Of a stretch of DNA of 64,000 nucleotides, positions 42,001-50,943 are shown in pieces (positions within the stretch are counted from its first letter, which is position 1; each line of letters begins with the position of its first letter). The DNA is from a virus. Under the pieces are notes generated by a model, which had not been told where the DNA came from, made no database searches, and was given only the letters and a program-made list of their open reading frames with translations. Position numbers and translations under genes: made by a program. The DNA lies in the IMG/VR virus record IMGVR_UViG_3300046459_000548, positions 28,200 to 92,199 of that record; one strand, written 5' to 3'.

Positions 42001-43607
42001 CGGTGGGGAGCGTGATCCAAACCGCCCTGCATGCCGTGGGCAACGCTGGGACATGGCTGTGGAGGAATGCGATCTCGCCCGCGGTTCACGGCATCTCGGA
42101 TGCTGCGCACTGGCTGTACGACAAGGCAATCAAGCCCGTCTTCGGTGCGATCAGCACAGTCATCGACGGCACTTGGCGGAACGGGATCAAGCCGGTCTTC
42201 GACCTGCTGAAGACGGCGGTCGGGAAGGTCGCCGATTCCTTCGAGACCGCCCGCAAGACCATCAAGACGGCCTGGGACAAGCTCGAAGACATCGCGAAGA
42301 AGCCCGTCAACTTCATCATCGACGTCGTCTACAACAAAGGCATCGTCGGAGTCTGGAACAAGATCGCTGGAGCGTTTGGTGCCCCCACGCTGAAGACGTT
42401 CCAGTTCGCCACGGGCGGCATCATGCCTGGCTACACGCCCGGGCGGGACGTGCATCAATTCGTCTCGCCCACGGGTGGGGCGCTGGAACTGTCCGGCGGC
42501 GAGGCCATCATGCGGCCCGAGTTCACCCGGGCCGTCGGCTCCGGCTTCGTCGGTGCGATGAACTCGATCGCCAAGTCCCGGGGCGAGCAGGGTGTTAAGG
42601 CGGCGCTCGCCCCCGTGTTCGGGGGGAACCCGAGCACCCCGACCGACCGGTCGCTGAAGTACGCGGATGGCGGCCTGGTGCAGCGTTTCGGGGACGGTGG
42701 CATCTTCGGCTGGATCAGCTCCGCCGCGTCTGCCGTGAAGGGCGTCGGGAGCGCTGCCTGGAACGGCATCAAGAAGGGCGCAAGCTGGCTCGCGGACACC
42801 CTGGAGGCGTCGGCGCGAGCCGGGGTCAAGCACGTCGTCGACCCGCTACTCTCCCAGTTCCCCGGCATGGACACCGGGTTCGGCAAGATGATCCGCCACA
42901 TCCCGACACACATGATCGACGCCCTGTTCGGCTACTCGAAGGAGTCCGACAAGAAGGGCGGCGGCGGGCTCGGCGGCCCGAAGATCCAGAGCGCTCTGAA
43001 CTGGGCCAAAACCCAAGCCGGCCTGCCCTACCAGTGGGCCGGTAACGGCAACCCGTCGTGGGACTGCAGCGGGTTCATGTCGGCGATCGAGTCCGTAATC
43101 CGCGGCCAGAAGCCGCACCGCCGTTGGGCCACGGGCGCATTCTCCGGCGAGACGGCACCGCCCGGGTGGGTCCTGCACGGCAACAGCCCGTTCCGCATCG
43201 GCATCACGAATGCGGGCGTCGGGCACACCGCAGGCACGCTCGGCAAAACGAACGTGGAGTCCAGGGGCGGTGCGGGCGTCATCGTCGGCAGCCGAGCCCG
43301 CGGATACAAGGACAGCCTGTTCACAGACTGGTACGGATTCCAGCCGGGCAAGTACGACTCGGGCGGCTACCTGCAGCCGGGGATGAATCTGGCGTTCAAC
43401 GGGACCGGGCGGCCCGAGCCCGTGTTCACGTCCGCGCAGGCAAAGGCGCTCACATCGATGGCCGCCCATGGCACATCCGGGCCGGCGAGCTTCGAAGGCG
43501 ACCTGTATCTCGACAGCGGCGAATTCCTCGGGAAGGTCCGCGGTGAAGCCCAGCAGGTCATGCAGCAGGGGCAGCGGGACCTGATGTCCGTCATCAACGC
43601 GAGCTGA
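39009..43607 (+). CDS. Tape measure protein with C-terminal NlpC/P60-like domain
   Basis: A 1532-residue protein (GTG start), the largest gene. An N-terminal region opens with VGSVEVDVIPNTQGIYQRLRAG. Residues ~270-570 are long Ala/Gln-rich coiled coils. Several hydrophobic segments lie between ~760 and ~960, then tryptophan-rich repeats (WLWRNAISPSLHGIADLAHWLY and WLWRNAISPAVHGISDAAHWLY). Near the C-terminus LPYQWAGNGNPSWDCSGFMSAIE carries a likely catalytic Cys1353 and GVGHTAGTL the His1406, an NlpC/P60 (C40)-type peptidoglycan peptidase. Such a domain could open the wall during injection. Length sets tail length. Confidence 0.88.
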   Translation: MAITVGSVEVDVIPNTQGIYQRLRAGIVPAATRAGEDAGSAAGRAFGPAMQGQVNSVGLRIGEEIGQQIASRITASLRDAIRSGVTTGGQTARPAATRQGDETGGAFSRALKARLEAAFRSLPRADIRIGDAGFDTDMARLRARIETLSGKRIGIDVTAEAAKAEITAIEERLRRLGAEHPNVQVRADTAAALAQLAAVRAQIDGVDGDTAHARVDIDTSGAMSAIFQLTVALAGVAAIPAIPVLGAGLGALASSAVAAGAGVGALAAVAIPAISGIRAALTAQTAAQQAASTANASAGQSSSQAASKALQLAGAQQSLATAERNGANQIAQAQQQVKQARQGVSDAIAQAAQRTQQAERQVQDAERALTQAQKDATQAQLDLTAARKQAVRDLQDMNNNLADAQLSQRDAMLQVQEAKTSLDATLANPKATELQRQQAQLQYDQAVQHLKEQQLQTKRLQSDTAAANKAGVNGSASVKTAQDKVAAAQQTVADRTRALRDAQVNQAQVATQNARAIADAQQKVATAEKNVATAQQNAADSIASAQRQIQQAQLSTASTASKAETAQSKYQAALAKLTPAARGTFDAFLALRAAFKSWSESLQPQVMPLFTRALVSLRNTLPTLTLFVKGAVDAIKELQDRVSASVKSPFWQGFKKDLQGSVKPAIVGLGVAFGNVITGMAGIIDAFLPHMDGISGGLQRITGKFADWGTSLKGSPAFERFLQYAAQEAPKLGAALGQIATAFLAVGTAIAPLSGPALAIITALASGIASLATTMPGLVQLMYATYVATRLVTIAQFAYNTALGVYRAGVVLATLLTEGWAAAIVAANLAFDANPIVVVVGIIVAVLAALVLAVIYAWNHFTWFRDAVKAVWTAIQIAALWAWQNVLQPVFNAIWGALKSVGDKAVWLWRNVLVPAFSAIALAARILITAILVILILPWVLAFKLVATVATWLWAHAIKPAFDAIGAAAGWLWRNAISPSLHGIADLAHWLYNTAIRPVGSVIQTALHAVGNAGTWLWRNAISPAVHGISDAAHWLYDKAIKPVFGAISTVIDGTWRNGIKPVFDLLKTAVGKVADSFETARKTIKTAWDKLEDIAKKPVNFIIDVVYNKGIVGVWNKIAGAFGAPTLKTFQFATGGIMPGYTPGRDVHQFVSPTGGALELSGGEAIMRPEFTRAVGSGFVGAMNSIAKSRGEQGVKAALAPVFGGNPSTPTDRSLKYADGGLVQRFGDGGIFGWISSAASAVKGVGSAAWNGIKKGASWLADTLEASARAGVKHVVDPLLSQFPGMDTGFGKMIRHIPTHMIDALFGYSKESDKKGGGGLGGPKIQSALNWAKTQAGLPYQWAGNGNPSWDCSGFMSAIESVIRGQKPHRRWATGAFSGETAPPGWVLHGNSPFRIGITNAGVGHTAGTLGKTNVESRGGAGVIVGSRARGYKDSLFTDWYGFQPGKYDSGGYLQPGMNLAFNGTGRPEPVFTSAQAKALTSMAAHGTSGPASFEGDLYLDSGEFLGKVRGEAQQVMQQGQRDLMSVINAS

Positions 43608-43620
43608 GGAGGTTTCTGTC

Positions 43621-45861
43621 TTGGCGATCCCCGGGAACCTCCTCTCCGCGACGACGGAGTCCATCGACCCGAACACCAGCGGCTGGACAGCGAAGCTCAA
43701 CTGCACGATCACCCAGGGCGTCGGAGGCCGTAACGGCAACGGCTGCCTCGCCGTGAAGTCGACAGCGGCCGGGGAGATGCAGGCCCGCACCGTCTCCGCG
43801 TACCCCGTCACCACGAGCACCGTCTACTACGCGTTCTCCGACACCGCCGGGGTCGTGTCGGAGCGGATCGGGATCCGCTGGCTGAACTCCTCCGGCACCG
43901 AGGTCGGCATCACCTGGTCGGTCGCCACGACGGGATCCTCCTCGGGCTGGCACCGCGTCAGCGTCGCCGGGGCCGCCCCGAACGGCGCCACGCAAGCGCA
44001 GGTGCTGCTGTCGTCGACCGAGACGGCGGCAAACGTCTACCACTACTGGGAGAACGTCTACCTCGGCCAACCGATCAGCACGACCGGCAACCTGCTGCCG
44101 TTCAACACCGAGTCCGCCGAGGTCGACACCACCTCGTGGGCGGCGGTCGTCAACGCGACCATCTCCCGCCAGGTGCCCGTGGTGCAGTGGGCCGTCGACA
44201 ACTACCTGGCCGGCGGTCACACGCTGGCGATGACGGCGATGGCCGCAGGAAACGCGTCGATCCTCGCCGTCGACCGGCCGACCGTGACGCCGGGCGTCGA
44301 CTACCTCGCCTACGCCTACCTGCAGCCGCCCGTCCTCACGGCCACAGCGTGGATCGAACTGCGCTACTACGACGCCAACGGCAACCAGATCAGCGCAACC
44401 CGCGGCACCCTCGCACCACCCGCCACCGGCATGTACCGGCAGCGCGCCTCCGCCGTAGCCCCAGCGAACGCGGCGACCTGCTCGATCGCGGCCGGCCTGG
44501 ACGGTGCGTCGGCGGGGCAGGTGCTACGCCTGGAGACCGTAGTCGTCACGGCGGCACCCAAGTTCGCCGCCGGCTCGGTCCTCACCTACAGCGCCGCCAG
44601 CTTCGAGCAGGCCGGAACATCCGGCTGGACGACCGCATCCGGGGTGGCCAGCCTGGCGCGGACCACGCCGTGGGGTGCGAGCTTTTTCGAGGGCGCCTAC
44701 GCACTCGCCATCACCTCGACGACAGCGACGATCTCCACGGTCCGCTCCGGCAGATTCCCTCTCGGTAGCGGCGCCGACGGGCTGAACTTCCGGGTACAGG
44801 TCATCGATCATCCGGCGGCCGGGTCGTGGGGGAGCGCGACGGTCAAGGTCCGGTGGTATGACGCGGCTGACACGGATCTCGGCGCGAGCACAGGCACCTC
44901 GTATGCGGTAGCGGGGTCGGGCTGGTATGTACTCTCATCCGACGCCGTCGCGCCGACGGGCGCCACGCAGGCCGCCGTTGAGATGGTTGTCGCCGCATCG
45001 GCCACGAACTCGGTGCTGCACATCGACCAGGTCGCCCTGTGGCAGGTGATGCCGCAGACCGCCGTCGAAGCGGTCGACGACGGCGGCTACATCGCGGTGA
45101 CGCTGCGGGAACTTCCGCTCGACTTCCTGATCAGCGTGTTCCGGGTTGCCCCCGACGGGTCACGCACCCTCGTGCGCGGCGCCTCGGGACTCATCGACCA
45201 CCAGGTCATCACCTCCGACCTGATGGTCCTTGAAGACCATGAGGCCCCGATCGGTGTGCCCCTCAACTACCGCATCGAAATCCACAATTCTGACGGCTCC
45301 CTCGCCTCGACGCGCGCGTCGGACGCAGTGACCCTGATCCTCGCCGACGTCAACGAGGCGTGGCTGAAAGATCCCGGGAACCCGCAGCGGGCCTGCCGCG
45401 TGGTGGTGCAGCACGCACCGGACTGGCAGCGACCCATCGAACAGACCGTTCACCGGGTGCGCGGCCGACGCAACGCCATCGTTCTCAGCAGCGTGCGCGG
45501 CGGCCTCGAAGGCGACCTCGCCATCTGGACCAGGTCCGACGAGGAACGCGACGCCCTCCACCTGCTGCTCGACTCCGGCAACGTCCTGCTGTGGCAGGCC
45601 AATCCCGGCATGGGCGTCGACGACATGTACGTCAACGTCGCCGCCGCAACCGAAGCCCGCACTGCTGGCGTTCTGGCGCAGGACCCGTTCCGGGCGTGGA
45701 CGCTGCCCCTCACGCAGGCCGCCATGCCCGTCACCACGGCCGTCAACGGCGCGGCAGGCAGAACGTGGCAGGACATACTCACCCAGTTCGACACGTGGGC
45801 CGACGTCCGCACCACGTATGGGACGTGGGAGGACGCGTTCCTCGACCACCGGACGGGGTGA
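43621..45861 (+). CDS. Minor tail protein (distal tail) with carbohydrate-binding-like modules
   Basis: A 746-residue protein. TTG at 43621 is the start, backed by GAGGAGG eight bases upstream. Three consecutive jelly-roll modules begin with related openings (GNLLSATTESIDPNTSGWTA, GNLLPFNTESAEVDTTSWAAV and SAASFEQAGTSGWTTASG), each like a CBM4/9 lectin fold. The C-terminal ~250 residues (RRVVVQHAPDW-type core, here CRVVVQHAPDWQRPIEQTVHRVRGRRNAIVLS) resemble distal tail proteins. Follows the tape measure as usual. Confidence 0.75.
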   Translation: MAIPGNLLSATTESIDPNTSGWTAKLNCTITQGVGGRNGNGCLAVKSTAAGEMQARTVSAYPVTTSTVYYAFSDTAGVVSERIGIRWLNSSGTEVGITWSVATTGSSSGWHRVSVAGAAPNGATQAQVLLSSTETAANVYHYWENVYLGQPISTTGNLLPFNTESAEVDTTSWAAVVNATISRQVPVVQWAVDNYLAGGHTLAMTAMAAGNASILAVDRPTVTPGVDYLAYAYLQPPVLTATAWIELRYYDANGNQISATRGTLAPPATGMYRQRASAVAPANAATCSIAAGLDGASAGQVLRLETVVVTAAPKFAAGSVLTYSAASFEQAGTSGWTTASGVASLARTTPWGASFFEGAYALAITSTTATISTVRSGRFPLGSGADGLNFRVQVIDHPAAGSWGSATVKVRWYDAADTDLGASTGTSYAVAGSGWYVLSSDAVAPTGATQAAVEMVVAASATNSVLHIDQVALWQVMPQTAVEAVDDGGYIAVTLRELPLDFLISVFRVAPDGSRTLVRGASGLIDHQVITSDLMVLEDHEAPIGVPLNYRIEIHNSDGSLASTRASDAVTLILADVNEAWLKDPGNPQRACRVVVQHAPDWQRPIEQTVHRVRGRRNAIVLSSVRGGLEGDLAIWTRSDEERDALHLLLDSGNVLLWQANPGMGVDDMYVNVAAATEARTAGVLAQDPFRAWTLPLTQAAMPVTTAVNGAAGRTWQDILTQFDTWADVRTTYGTWEDAFLDHRTG

Positions 45862-45864
45862 TCG

Positions 45865-46956
45865 ATGTACCCGGTCACGGACCGCTTCCTGAAGCGGCTC
45901 GCCGAGTCCCACACACCGATAACCCGCGTGCAACTGTTCCTGACAACCGGCCAGGTCGTAGACCTGGAGCACACCGGCGGATCGGTATCCGTGGACCGTG
46001 CGCAGGCAATCCGCCGCACCTGTACCGTCACCAGCGCCGATGTCGCCCTGATTCCCCGCACGCCAAGCGACGAGCTCGCCACCTACGGGTCCAGGCTGCG
46101 GATAGCGCGCGGCGTCTCCTATGGCGACGGATCCTCGGAGCTGGTGCCGCTCGGCGTGTTCCGCCTCGACTCGGTCGACGGCGACGTCTCCGCCGGCCCG
46201 GTCACGTTGCAAGGAAAATCCCTCGAGTGCATTGTCGCCGACGACAAGTTCACAGAGCCGTACACCGCCACGGGCACCGCGGTCGGCGCAGTGACCGCGC
46301 TGATCAAACGCAGTATTCCGGACGCCGACGTCATCAGTCTCATCACCGACGCACCCATCGGCAGCAGAACGTTCGACCGGCAAGCCGACCCTTGGGCGGG
46401 CGCCCAGGAGATCGCATCCGCCGCGGGCGCCGAGGTGTACGCCAACGCGGACGGCGTGTTCGTCATCGCCACCCTCCCAGACCTGCTGACCACGACGCCC
46501 GTATGGGCGGTCGAAGCGGCCGAGGGTGGCGTCTACATCTCCGGAAACCGGGCCATGGCCTCCGACAGGGTCAACAACGGCATCCTCGCCATCGGCGAAA
46601 ACACCGCCGACAACGTCCTGCCCGTGAGCTACCTGGCCGTCGACAACGACCCCAGCTCGCCCACGTACTGGTACGGGCCGTTCGGCAGGAGGCCAGGCTT
46701 CTACAGCTCCTCCACGCTGATCAGCCTGGCGGCGTGCACTCAGGCCGCGAACCTGCAGCTCGCCAAAGCGAAGGCCCCCAACGCGTCCGGCGACATCTCC
46801 AGCCTCCCGAACCCGGCGCTCGAACCTGGCGACGTCGTCCGCGTCACTCACCCCGACGGCACACGCGAACTCCACCAGATCGCCAGCTTCAGCGTGCCGC
46901 TCGACCCAGGCGGCGACTTCCCCATCACGACGATCTCGGCAAAGGAGGGCACGTGA
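45865..46956 (+). CDS. Minor tail protein (DUF5047-like)
   Basis: A 363-residue protein three bases after the previous stop. YPVTDRFLKRLAESHTPITRVQLFLTTGQVVDLEHTGGSVSVDRAQAIRRTCTV is the usual N-terminus of the actinophage DUF5047 tail protein. Later LQGKSLECIVADDKF and the end SLPNPALEPGDVVRVTHPDGTRELHQIASFSVPL fit tail-hub (gp27-like) domains. It overlaps the next gene by GTGA. Confidence 0.8.
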   Translation: MYPVTDRFLKRLAESHTPITRVQLFLTTGQVVDLEHTGGSVSVDRAQAIRRTCTVTSADVALIPRTPSDELATYGSRLRIARGVSYGDGSSELVPLGVFRLDSVDGDVSAGPVTLQGKSLECIVADDKFTEPYTATGTAVGAVTALIKRSIPDADVISLITDAPIGSRTFDRQADPWAGAQEIASAAGAEVYANADGVFVIATLPDLLTTTPVWAVEAAEGGVYISGNRAMASDRVNNGILAIGENTADNVLPVSYLAVDNDPSSPTYWYGPFGRRPGFYSSSTLISLAACTQAANLQLAKAKAPNASGDISSLPNPALEPGDVVRVTHPDGTRELHQIASFSVPLDPGGDFPITTISAKEGT

Positions 46957-47219
46957 CACAGTCCGCCCACGGCACACGCCGCGACCTCGCCGACGCCCTC
47001 AAGCGCCAGTCCGTGCGAGCGGGCGCCGAGGCCCCCGCGGTACGGGGTGCGGACTGGCGGCTCGCCACCGTCACCACCGTCGGCACGGACGGCACAGTCA
47101 CCGCGGGCGGCATCAAAGCCCGCCGCCTGAAGTCGTACACCACGCCCGCCGTCGGCGACGTCATCGTCATCAGCCAGTCCAGTAGCGGCAACTGGATCGC
47201 CCTCGGCCCGCTCGCATGA
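46953..47219 (+). CDS. Small tail/baseplate protein (88 aa)
   Basis: An 88-residue protein starting at the GTG overlapping the previous stop. LATVTTVGTDGTVTAGGIKARRLKSYTTPAVGDVIVISQSSSGNWIALGPLA predicts an OB-like beta barrel, as in small tail-tip proteins next to the DUF5047 gene. Confidence 0.7.
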   Translation: MTQSAHGTRRDLADALKRQSVRAGAEAPAVRGADWRLATVTTVGTDGTVTAGGIKARRLKSYTTPAVGDVIVISQSSSGNWIALGPLA

Positions 47220-47234
47220 CCTGAAAGGGGCAGC

Positions 47235-47846
47235 ATGCCCACCACGGACAACTACGGGCAAGGCATCAACATCGCCTCCCTCACCGATGCCCCAGACCTG
47301 CCGAAAGCCATCAGCGATCTCGCGAACGGCGTCATCCCGCGCGGCGTACTGCGGTTCCCGTCGGCATCAACCCGAGGCGCCACCATCACCTCGCCGACCG
47401 AAGGCATGATGGCCTGGCTGCAGGATGTCGACCTGCTGACCCTCTACGACGGATCGGCGTGGGTTGTGGTCGCCGCCGGAACACGGTCGTGGACAACGAT
47501 CTCGCTGGCGTCGGGCTGGACCCAGAACGGCAACTCGCAGGGGACGTTCCAGTACCGGATCGTCAATATGTTCGGCGAGGACACGATCATGTTCCGGGGT
47601 GGCATCTCCCGCACCTCCTACCCGGGCACCCTGCCAGCCTTCTTCACCCTCAACGCCAACGCCCTGCCCACCTCTGCACGCCCCAGCACGCTACGCACGA
47701 TCGTCGTGCCCTGCTCCGACGTCTCCTCGGACCGGATCACGCTCAAACTCGACGTGACGACAGACGGCTGGCTGAGCCTCTATGGCGTGGACAGCGTCAA
47801 CAAGCCCCCATGGGTCGGTTTCAACGGCTGCTGGGCCAGCCTCTAA
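47235..47846 (+). CDS. Minor tail protein / receptor-binding candidate
   Basis: A 203-residue protein with AAAGGGG before the ATG. The N-terminal half holds the fibre opening [74 protein letters not shown] (given as landmark only), a motif shared by actinophage tail tips. The C-terminal half is beta-rich. It is the last tail gene before lysis. Confidence 0.7.
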   Translation: MPTTDNYGQGINIASLTDAPDLPKAISDLANGVIPRGVLRFPSASTRGATITSPTEGMMAWLQDVDLLTLYDGSAWVVVAAGTRSWTTISLASGWTQNGNSQGTFQYRIVNMFGEDTIMFRGGISRTSYPGTLPAFFTLNANALPTSARPSTLRTIVVPCSDVSSDRITLKLDVTTDGWLSLYGVDSVNKPPWVGFNGCWASL

Positions 47847-47865
47847 CCACTGCACCACCCCGCCC

Positions 47866-47885
47866 GCGCCCCGGATCCTGGGCGC
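47866..47885 (+). terminator. Hairpin and T-run between tail and lysis modules
   Basis: GCGCCC (47866-47871) pairs with GGGCGC (47880-47885), followed by CCTTTTCCATG and a GGAG ribosome site for the peptidase gene. Confidence 0.6.
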
Positions 47886-47908
47886 CCTTTTCCATGCCCT
47901 GGAGTCCA

Positions 47909-48742
47909 ATGAACACTCACGAATACCGGCCGATCGATCCCAGACTCGGTCGCCACGTCGAACACGACCCCCGAAGCCTCGCCTACGCACACGGCGTGCT
48001 GCCCGCGTCGGCGATCAAGTCCGTCGAGTGGACGCGCCGTACCCCGATTCTCGACCAGGGCCAGTTGGGTTCGTGCACGGGCAACGCTGGCACCGGCCTG
48101 CTCGGCACCGACTCTGCTGGGCGCACGGGCTGGACCTCGGTTGCCATCACCGACACCGCGGCGAAGGCCTCGCATGGCGTGTTCGAGGCCGGGATCCACC
48201 CACTCGACGAGCAGTTCGCGGTCGCCCTGTACTCCCTGGCCACGATCCTGGACGGGGTCTCCGGGCAGTACCCGCCGACCGACACCGGCTCGACCGGGCT
48301 CGGCGTCGCGAAGGCCCTCAAGACGCTCGGGCTCGCGACCGGCTACACCCACGCGTTCGCGATGAGCGCGCTCGACTCTGCGCTGCAGCAGGGGCCCGTG
48401 ATGATCGGTATCCCGTGGCTGAACAGCATGTTCGACACGGCCACCGACGGACGGATCCTCGTCGACCACGCCTCTGGCGTCGCCGGCGGCCACGAGCTCG
48501 AGCTCAACCGCTACGACGCCACCACCGGCCAGTACTGGATCACCAACTCGTGGGGTCGCGGCTGGGGAGTCCAGGGCTCCGGCTACTTCACCGCCGTCGA
48601 CCTCGGCTGGCTGCTGTCGCAGCAGGGCGACGTCACCGTGCCCGCCTGGGCGACCGCCCCCACCCCAACTCCGATGTCCGTGGTCACGGTCGCTCAACTC
48701 GGCGCCGACATCCGCGCCCTGCTCGACAAGAACGGAGCCTGA
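47909..48742 (+). CDS. Papain-like (C1A) cysteine peptidase
   Basis: A 277-residue protein with the papain signature. [18 protein letters not shown] has the oxyanion Gln and catalytic Cys56, [11 protein letters not shown] provides His195, and [12 protein letters not shown] provides Asn213. Order and spacing match C1A enzymes. No signal peptide is visible, so it may be virion-associated or released on lysis. It lies between the last tail gene and the endolysin, two bases before the latter's ATG. A phage peptidase of this class is unusual; a role in host-protein or tail processing is inferred. Confidence 0.85.
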   Translation: MNTHEYRPIDPRLGRHVEHDPRSLAYAHGVLPASAIKSVEWTRRTPILDQGQLGSCTGNAGTGLLGTDSAGRTGWTSVAITDTAAKASHGVFEAGIHPLDEQFAVALYSLATILDGVSGQYPPTDTGSTGLGVAKALKTLGLATGYTHAFAMSALDSALQQGPVMIGIPWLNSMFDTATDGRILVDHASGVAGGHELELNRYDATTGQYWITNSWGRGWGVQGSGYFTAVDLGWLLSQQGDVTVPAWATAPTPTPMSVVTVAQLGADIRALLDKNGA

Positions 48743-48744
48743 CC

Positions 48745-49521
48745 ATGGCACTCATGCCCGGGACCACCTACATAGGCCCGACACCGAACAAGGTCGTCGA
48801 CGGCATGGTCGAGGTCCGCGGCCTCGTCCTCCACATCCAACAAGGAACCGAAGCCGGTTCCGAGGCCTGGTTCAAGAACCCGACCGCGCAGGCCTCCGCA
48901 CATTTCCTCAACCCCAAGACCGGCGGCCTGCGGCAGCTCGTCGACACCAAGGACCGCGCCTGGGCGGAAGCGGCGGGAAACTCCCACTGGGTGAGCGTCG
49001 AGAACGAGGGCTTCGTCCCCACCGCGCTGACCGCGTCGCAGGTCGAGAACTGCGCGCAGCTCCTGGCGTGGCTGCACAAGACGTACAGCGTGCCGCTGCA
49101 GTCGACCGACGACCCCAACGGCAAGGGCCTCGGCTGGCACGGCATGGGCGGCGCCGCCTGGGGCGGCCACACGGGTTGCCCGGGCGACGCGATCAAGGCA
49201 CAGCGGCCCGCGATCATCGCGCGGGCGAAGGCGATCCTCGGGCTCACCCCGCCGCCGGCCCCGAAGCCCACCTACGAGCCGTTCCCCGGCGCCTCGTTCT
49301 TCACGTCCGGCCGCCGCTCGCCGATCATCGCGGCGATGCACAAGCGGCTCGTCGCCGAGGGCTGCAACAAGTACGCGTCTTCGGCGAACGCCGACGTCTG
49401 GGGCAGCGGCGACGAGCGCTCCTACGCGGCCTGGCAGCGGAAGCTCGGCTACGCCGGGACCTCCGCCGACGGCATCCCCGGACCTACCTCGTGGGGCAAG
49501 CTCCACGTCCCCAACGTCTGA
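48745..49521 (+). CDS. Endolysin: N-acetylmuramoyl-L-alanine amidase with wall-binding domain
   Basis: A 258-residue lysin. An Amidase_2/PGRP-type domain spans ~1-155, with zinc-ligand candidates His30 (VLHIQQG), His142 and Cys145 (GGHTGCPGD), plus the core SAHFLNPKTGGLRQLVDTKDRAWAEAAGN. A short Pro linker (TPPPAPKPTYEPFPG) leads to a ~75-residue peptidoglycan-binding repeat domain (FFTSGRRSPIIAAMHKRLVAEGCNKY ... SYAAWQRKLGYAG). It is followed by holin genes. Confidence 0.9.
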   Translation: MALMPGTTYIGPTPNKVVDGMVEVRGLVLHIQQGTEAGSEAWFKNPTAQASAHFLNPKTGGLRQLVDTKDRAWAEAAGNSHWVSVENEGFVPTALTASQVENCAQLLAWLHKTYSVPLQSTDDPNGKGLGWHGMGGAAWGGHTGCPGDAIKAQRPAIIARAKAILGLTPPPAPKPTYEPFPGASFFTSGRRSPIIAAMHKRLVAEGCNKYASSANADVWGSGDERSYAAWQRKLGYAGTSADGIPGPTSWGKLHVPNV

Positions 49522-49540
49522 GCCCAGAAACGAGACTCCC

Positions 49541-49906
49541 ATGAAGATCTTCGGTAGAGACCCCGTGCTGTTCCTGAACAGCCTGTCCGCCATCCTCGGC
49601 CTCGTCGTCACCTTCAACGTCGGCCTCACCGAGGACCAGGCCGGCTGGGTCGTCGCGGGCGTGTCCGCGGTTCTCGGCGCGATCGCCGCGGCGCTGACCC
49701 GGCCGATCGCCGTGCAGGCGTTCACCACGCTCGTCGCCACCGTCGCCTCCGCCGTGGCCGCGTTCGGCTACAACGTGGCGCCAACTACCACGGCCGCCAT
49801 CAACGGCCTCGTTCTCGCCGTCATCATGTTCATCACCCGCGGCCAGGTCTCCCCGGCCAGCCCGACCGCGCCCGCCTCGCAGCCCGCGAAGCCGAGCAGC
49901 GTCTGA
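49541..49906 (+). CDS. Holin
   Basis: A 121-residue protein with three probable membrane helices (FLNSLSAILGLVVTFNVGL, AGWVVAGVSAVLGAIAAAL, FTTLVATVASAVAAFGYNV plus GLVLAVIMFI) and a polar C-terminal tail. Small size, hydrophobicity and the place immediately after the endolysin identify it as holin-like. Sequence families of holins are too diverse for finer naming. Confidence 0.8.
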   Translation: MKIFGRDPVLFLNSLSAILGLVVTFNVGLTEDQAGWVVAGVSAVLGAIAAALTRPIAVQAFTTLVATVASAVAAFGYNVAPTTTAAINGLVLAVIMFITRGQVSPASPTAPASQPAKPSSV

Positions 49907-49919
49907 TCGGAGCACCACC

Positions 49920-50270
49920 GTGGCCGACGAGCCGATGACCCTCGGCGAGGTCGCCAGACGCCTCGAGGCCATTCATGCCGACCTCAAAGAGGATCTCCGG
50001 GAGTACGGGGCCCGGCTCGACAAAAAGGTCAGCGTCGAGCGGTACGAGCTCGAGCGGCGTGCCGCCGACGAGGTGCACCGGCAAGTGATCGAGCGGGTCG
50101 CAGCCATCGAAGCAGGCCGCCAGCAGGAGCAGCGGGAAGCCGAAGCGGACCGGCGGAAACGGCAGGACGAACGACGCTCCGACAGGAGGCTCGTGTTCTC
50201 TTGTCTGGCAGCGCCGATCCTCCTCCTGCTCCTGCAGGCGTATTTGGCGGCGAGAGGAGCAGGTTCGTGA
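49920..50270 (+). CDS. Second lysis-cassette membrane protein with coiled coil
   Basis: A 116-residue protein (GTG start). Charged coiled-coil sequence ([28 protein letters not shown] through [21 protein letters not shown]) is followed by one C-terminal membrane helix ([21 protein letters not shown]). Proteins of this layout sit beside holins in actinophages as a second holin or antiholin. It overlaps the collagen-like gene by GTGA. Confidence 0.7.
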   Translation: MADEPMTLGEVARRLEAIHADLKEDLREYGARLDKKVSVERYELERRAADEVHRQVIERVAAIEAGRQQEQREAEADRRKRQDERRSDRRLVFSCLAAPILLLLLQAYLAARGAGS

Positions 50271-50935
50271 AGGGCCACCGGAGTCGAGAGCAGATACAGC
50301 ACCGACGGGACATCACCTACGGCGTGCTGGTCCTGTTCGGCGTCGTCCTGTTCACGCTGCTCGTTCTCTGGCTGCAGGAACTCACACACGACTTGCGGAC
50401 CGCCAACGACGCCCGCGACGCGCTGTCTCGACAGGTCCAGCAACTCGGAGAGAAGCCCGTCGCGGGACCGCCCGGATCCCGCGGCGACCCCGGACAGTCC
50501 GTCACCGGGCCCCAAGGCCCGCAGGGTATTCAGGGCGAGCCCGGCCCGACCGGGCCCCTCGGTCCAGTCGGACCCTCGGGCAGCCCCGGCAAGAATGGCA
50601 TCAACGGATCCAACGGCAGCCCAGGCGTGGGCGTCATCGGCCCAACTGGCGTCGCTGGCAGCAACGGTGCAGCGGGGCAGCAAGGCCCCCAAGGCGAACC
50701 CGGGCCGGTCGGCCCCACCGGACCGCAGGGTCCAGCCGGCGCCGACGGCAAGGACGGAACCGACGGCAAGAACGGGACGGACGGCCAGACCTGCCCGGAC
50801 GGGTACAGTCTCCAGGCCCCCGCCTACGACCCGGACGCTCTCGTCTGCCGTAGAGACGGAGCCCCGCAACCCTCGCAGCAGAAGAGCGGGTTGCTCGGCA
50901 TGGGCCTCGACCCGAACCGCCGCCAGTACATGTAG
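50267..50935 (+). CDS. Collagen-like membrane protein
   Basis: A 222-residue protein; the GTG at 50267 is supported by GAGAGGAGC. It has a basic N-terminus, one membrane helix ([21 protein letters not shown]), a short coiled coil ([13 protein letters not shown]) and then about 40 Gly-X-Y triplets ([20 protein letters not shown] and so on), ending [23 protein letters not shown]. Collagen repeats are known in phage fibres, but here the signal anchor points to a membrane location within the lysis cassette. Its job is unknown; spanning the envelope or aiding lysis are possibilities. Confidence 0.8.
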   Translation: MKGHRSREQIQHRRDITYGVLVLFGVVLFTLLVLWLQELTHDLRTANDARDALSRQVQQLGEKPVAGPPGSRGDPGQSVTGPQGPQGIQGEPGPTGPLGPVGPSGSPGKNGINGSNGSPGVGVIGPTGVAGSNGAAGQQGPQGEPGPVGPTGPQGPAGADGKDGTDGKNGTDGQTCPDGYSLQAPAYDPDALVCRRDGAPQPSQQKSGLLGMGLDPNRRQYM

Positions 50936-50943
50936 GAGCACGC

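Noticed and set aside
45160-46977. Minus-strand open frame of 605 codons across two tail genes
   Set aside because: Covers two convincing tail genes in the opposite direction and has low-complexity composition; a codon-bias shadow.
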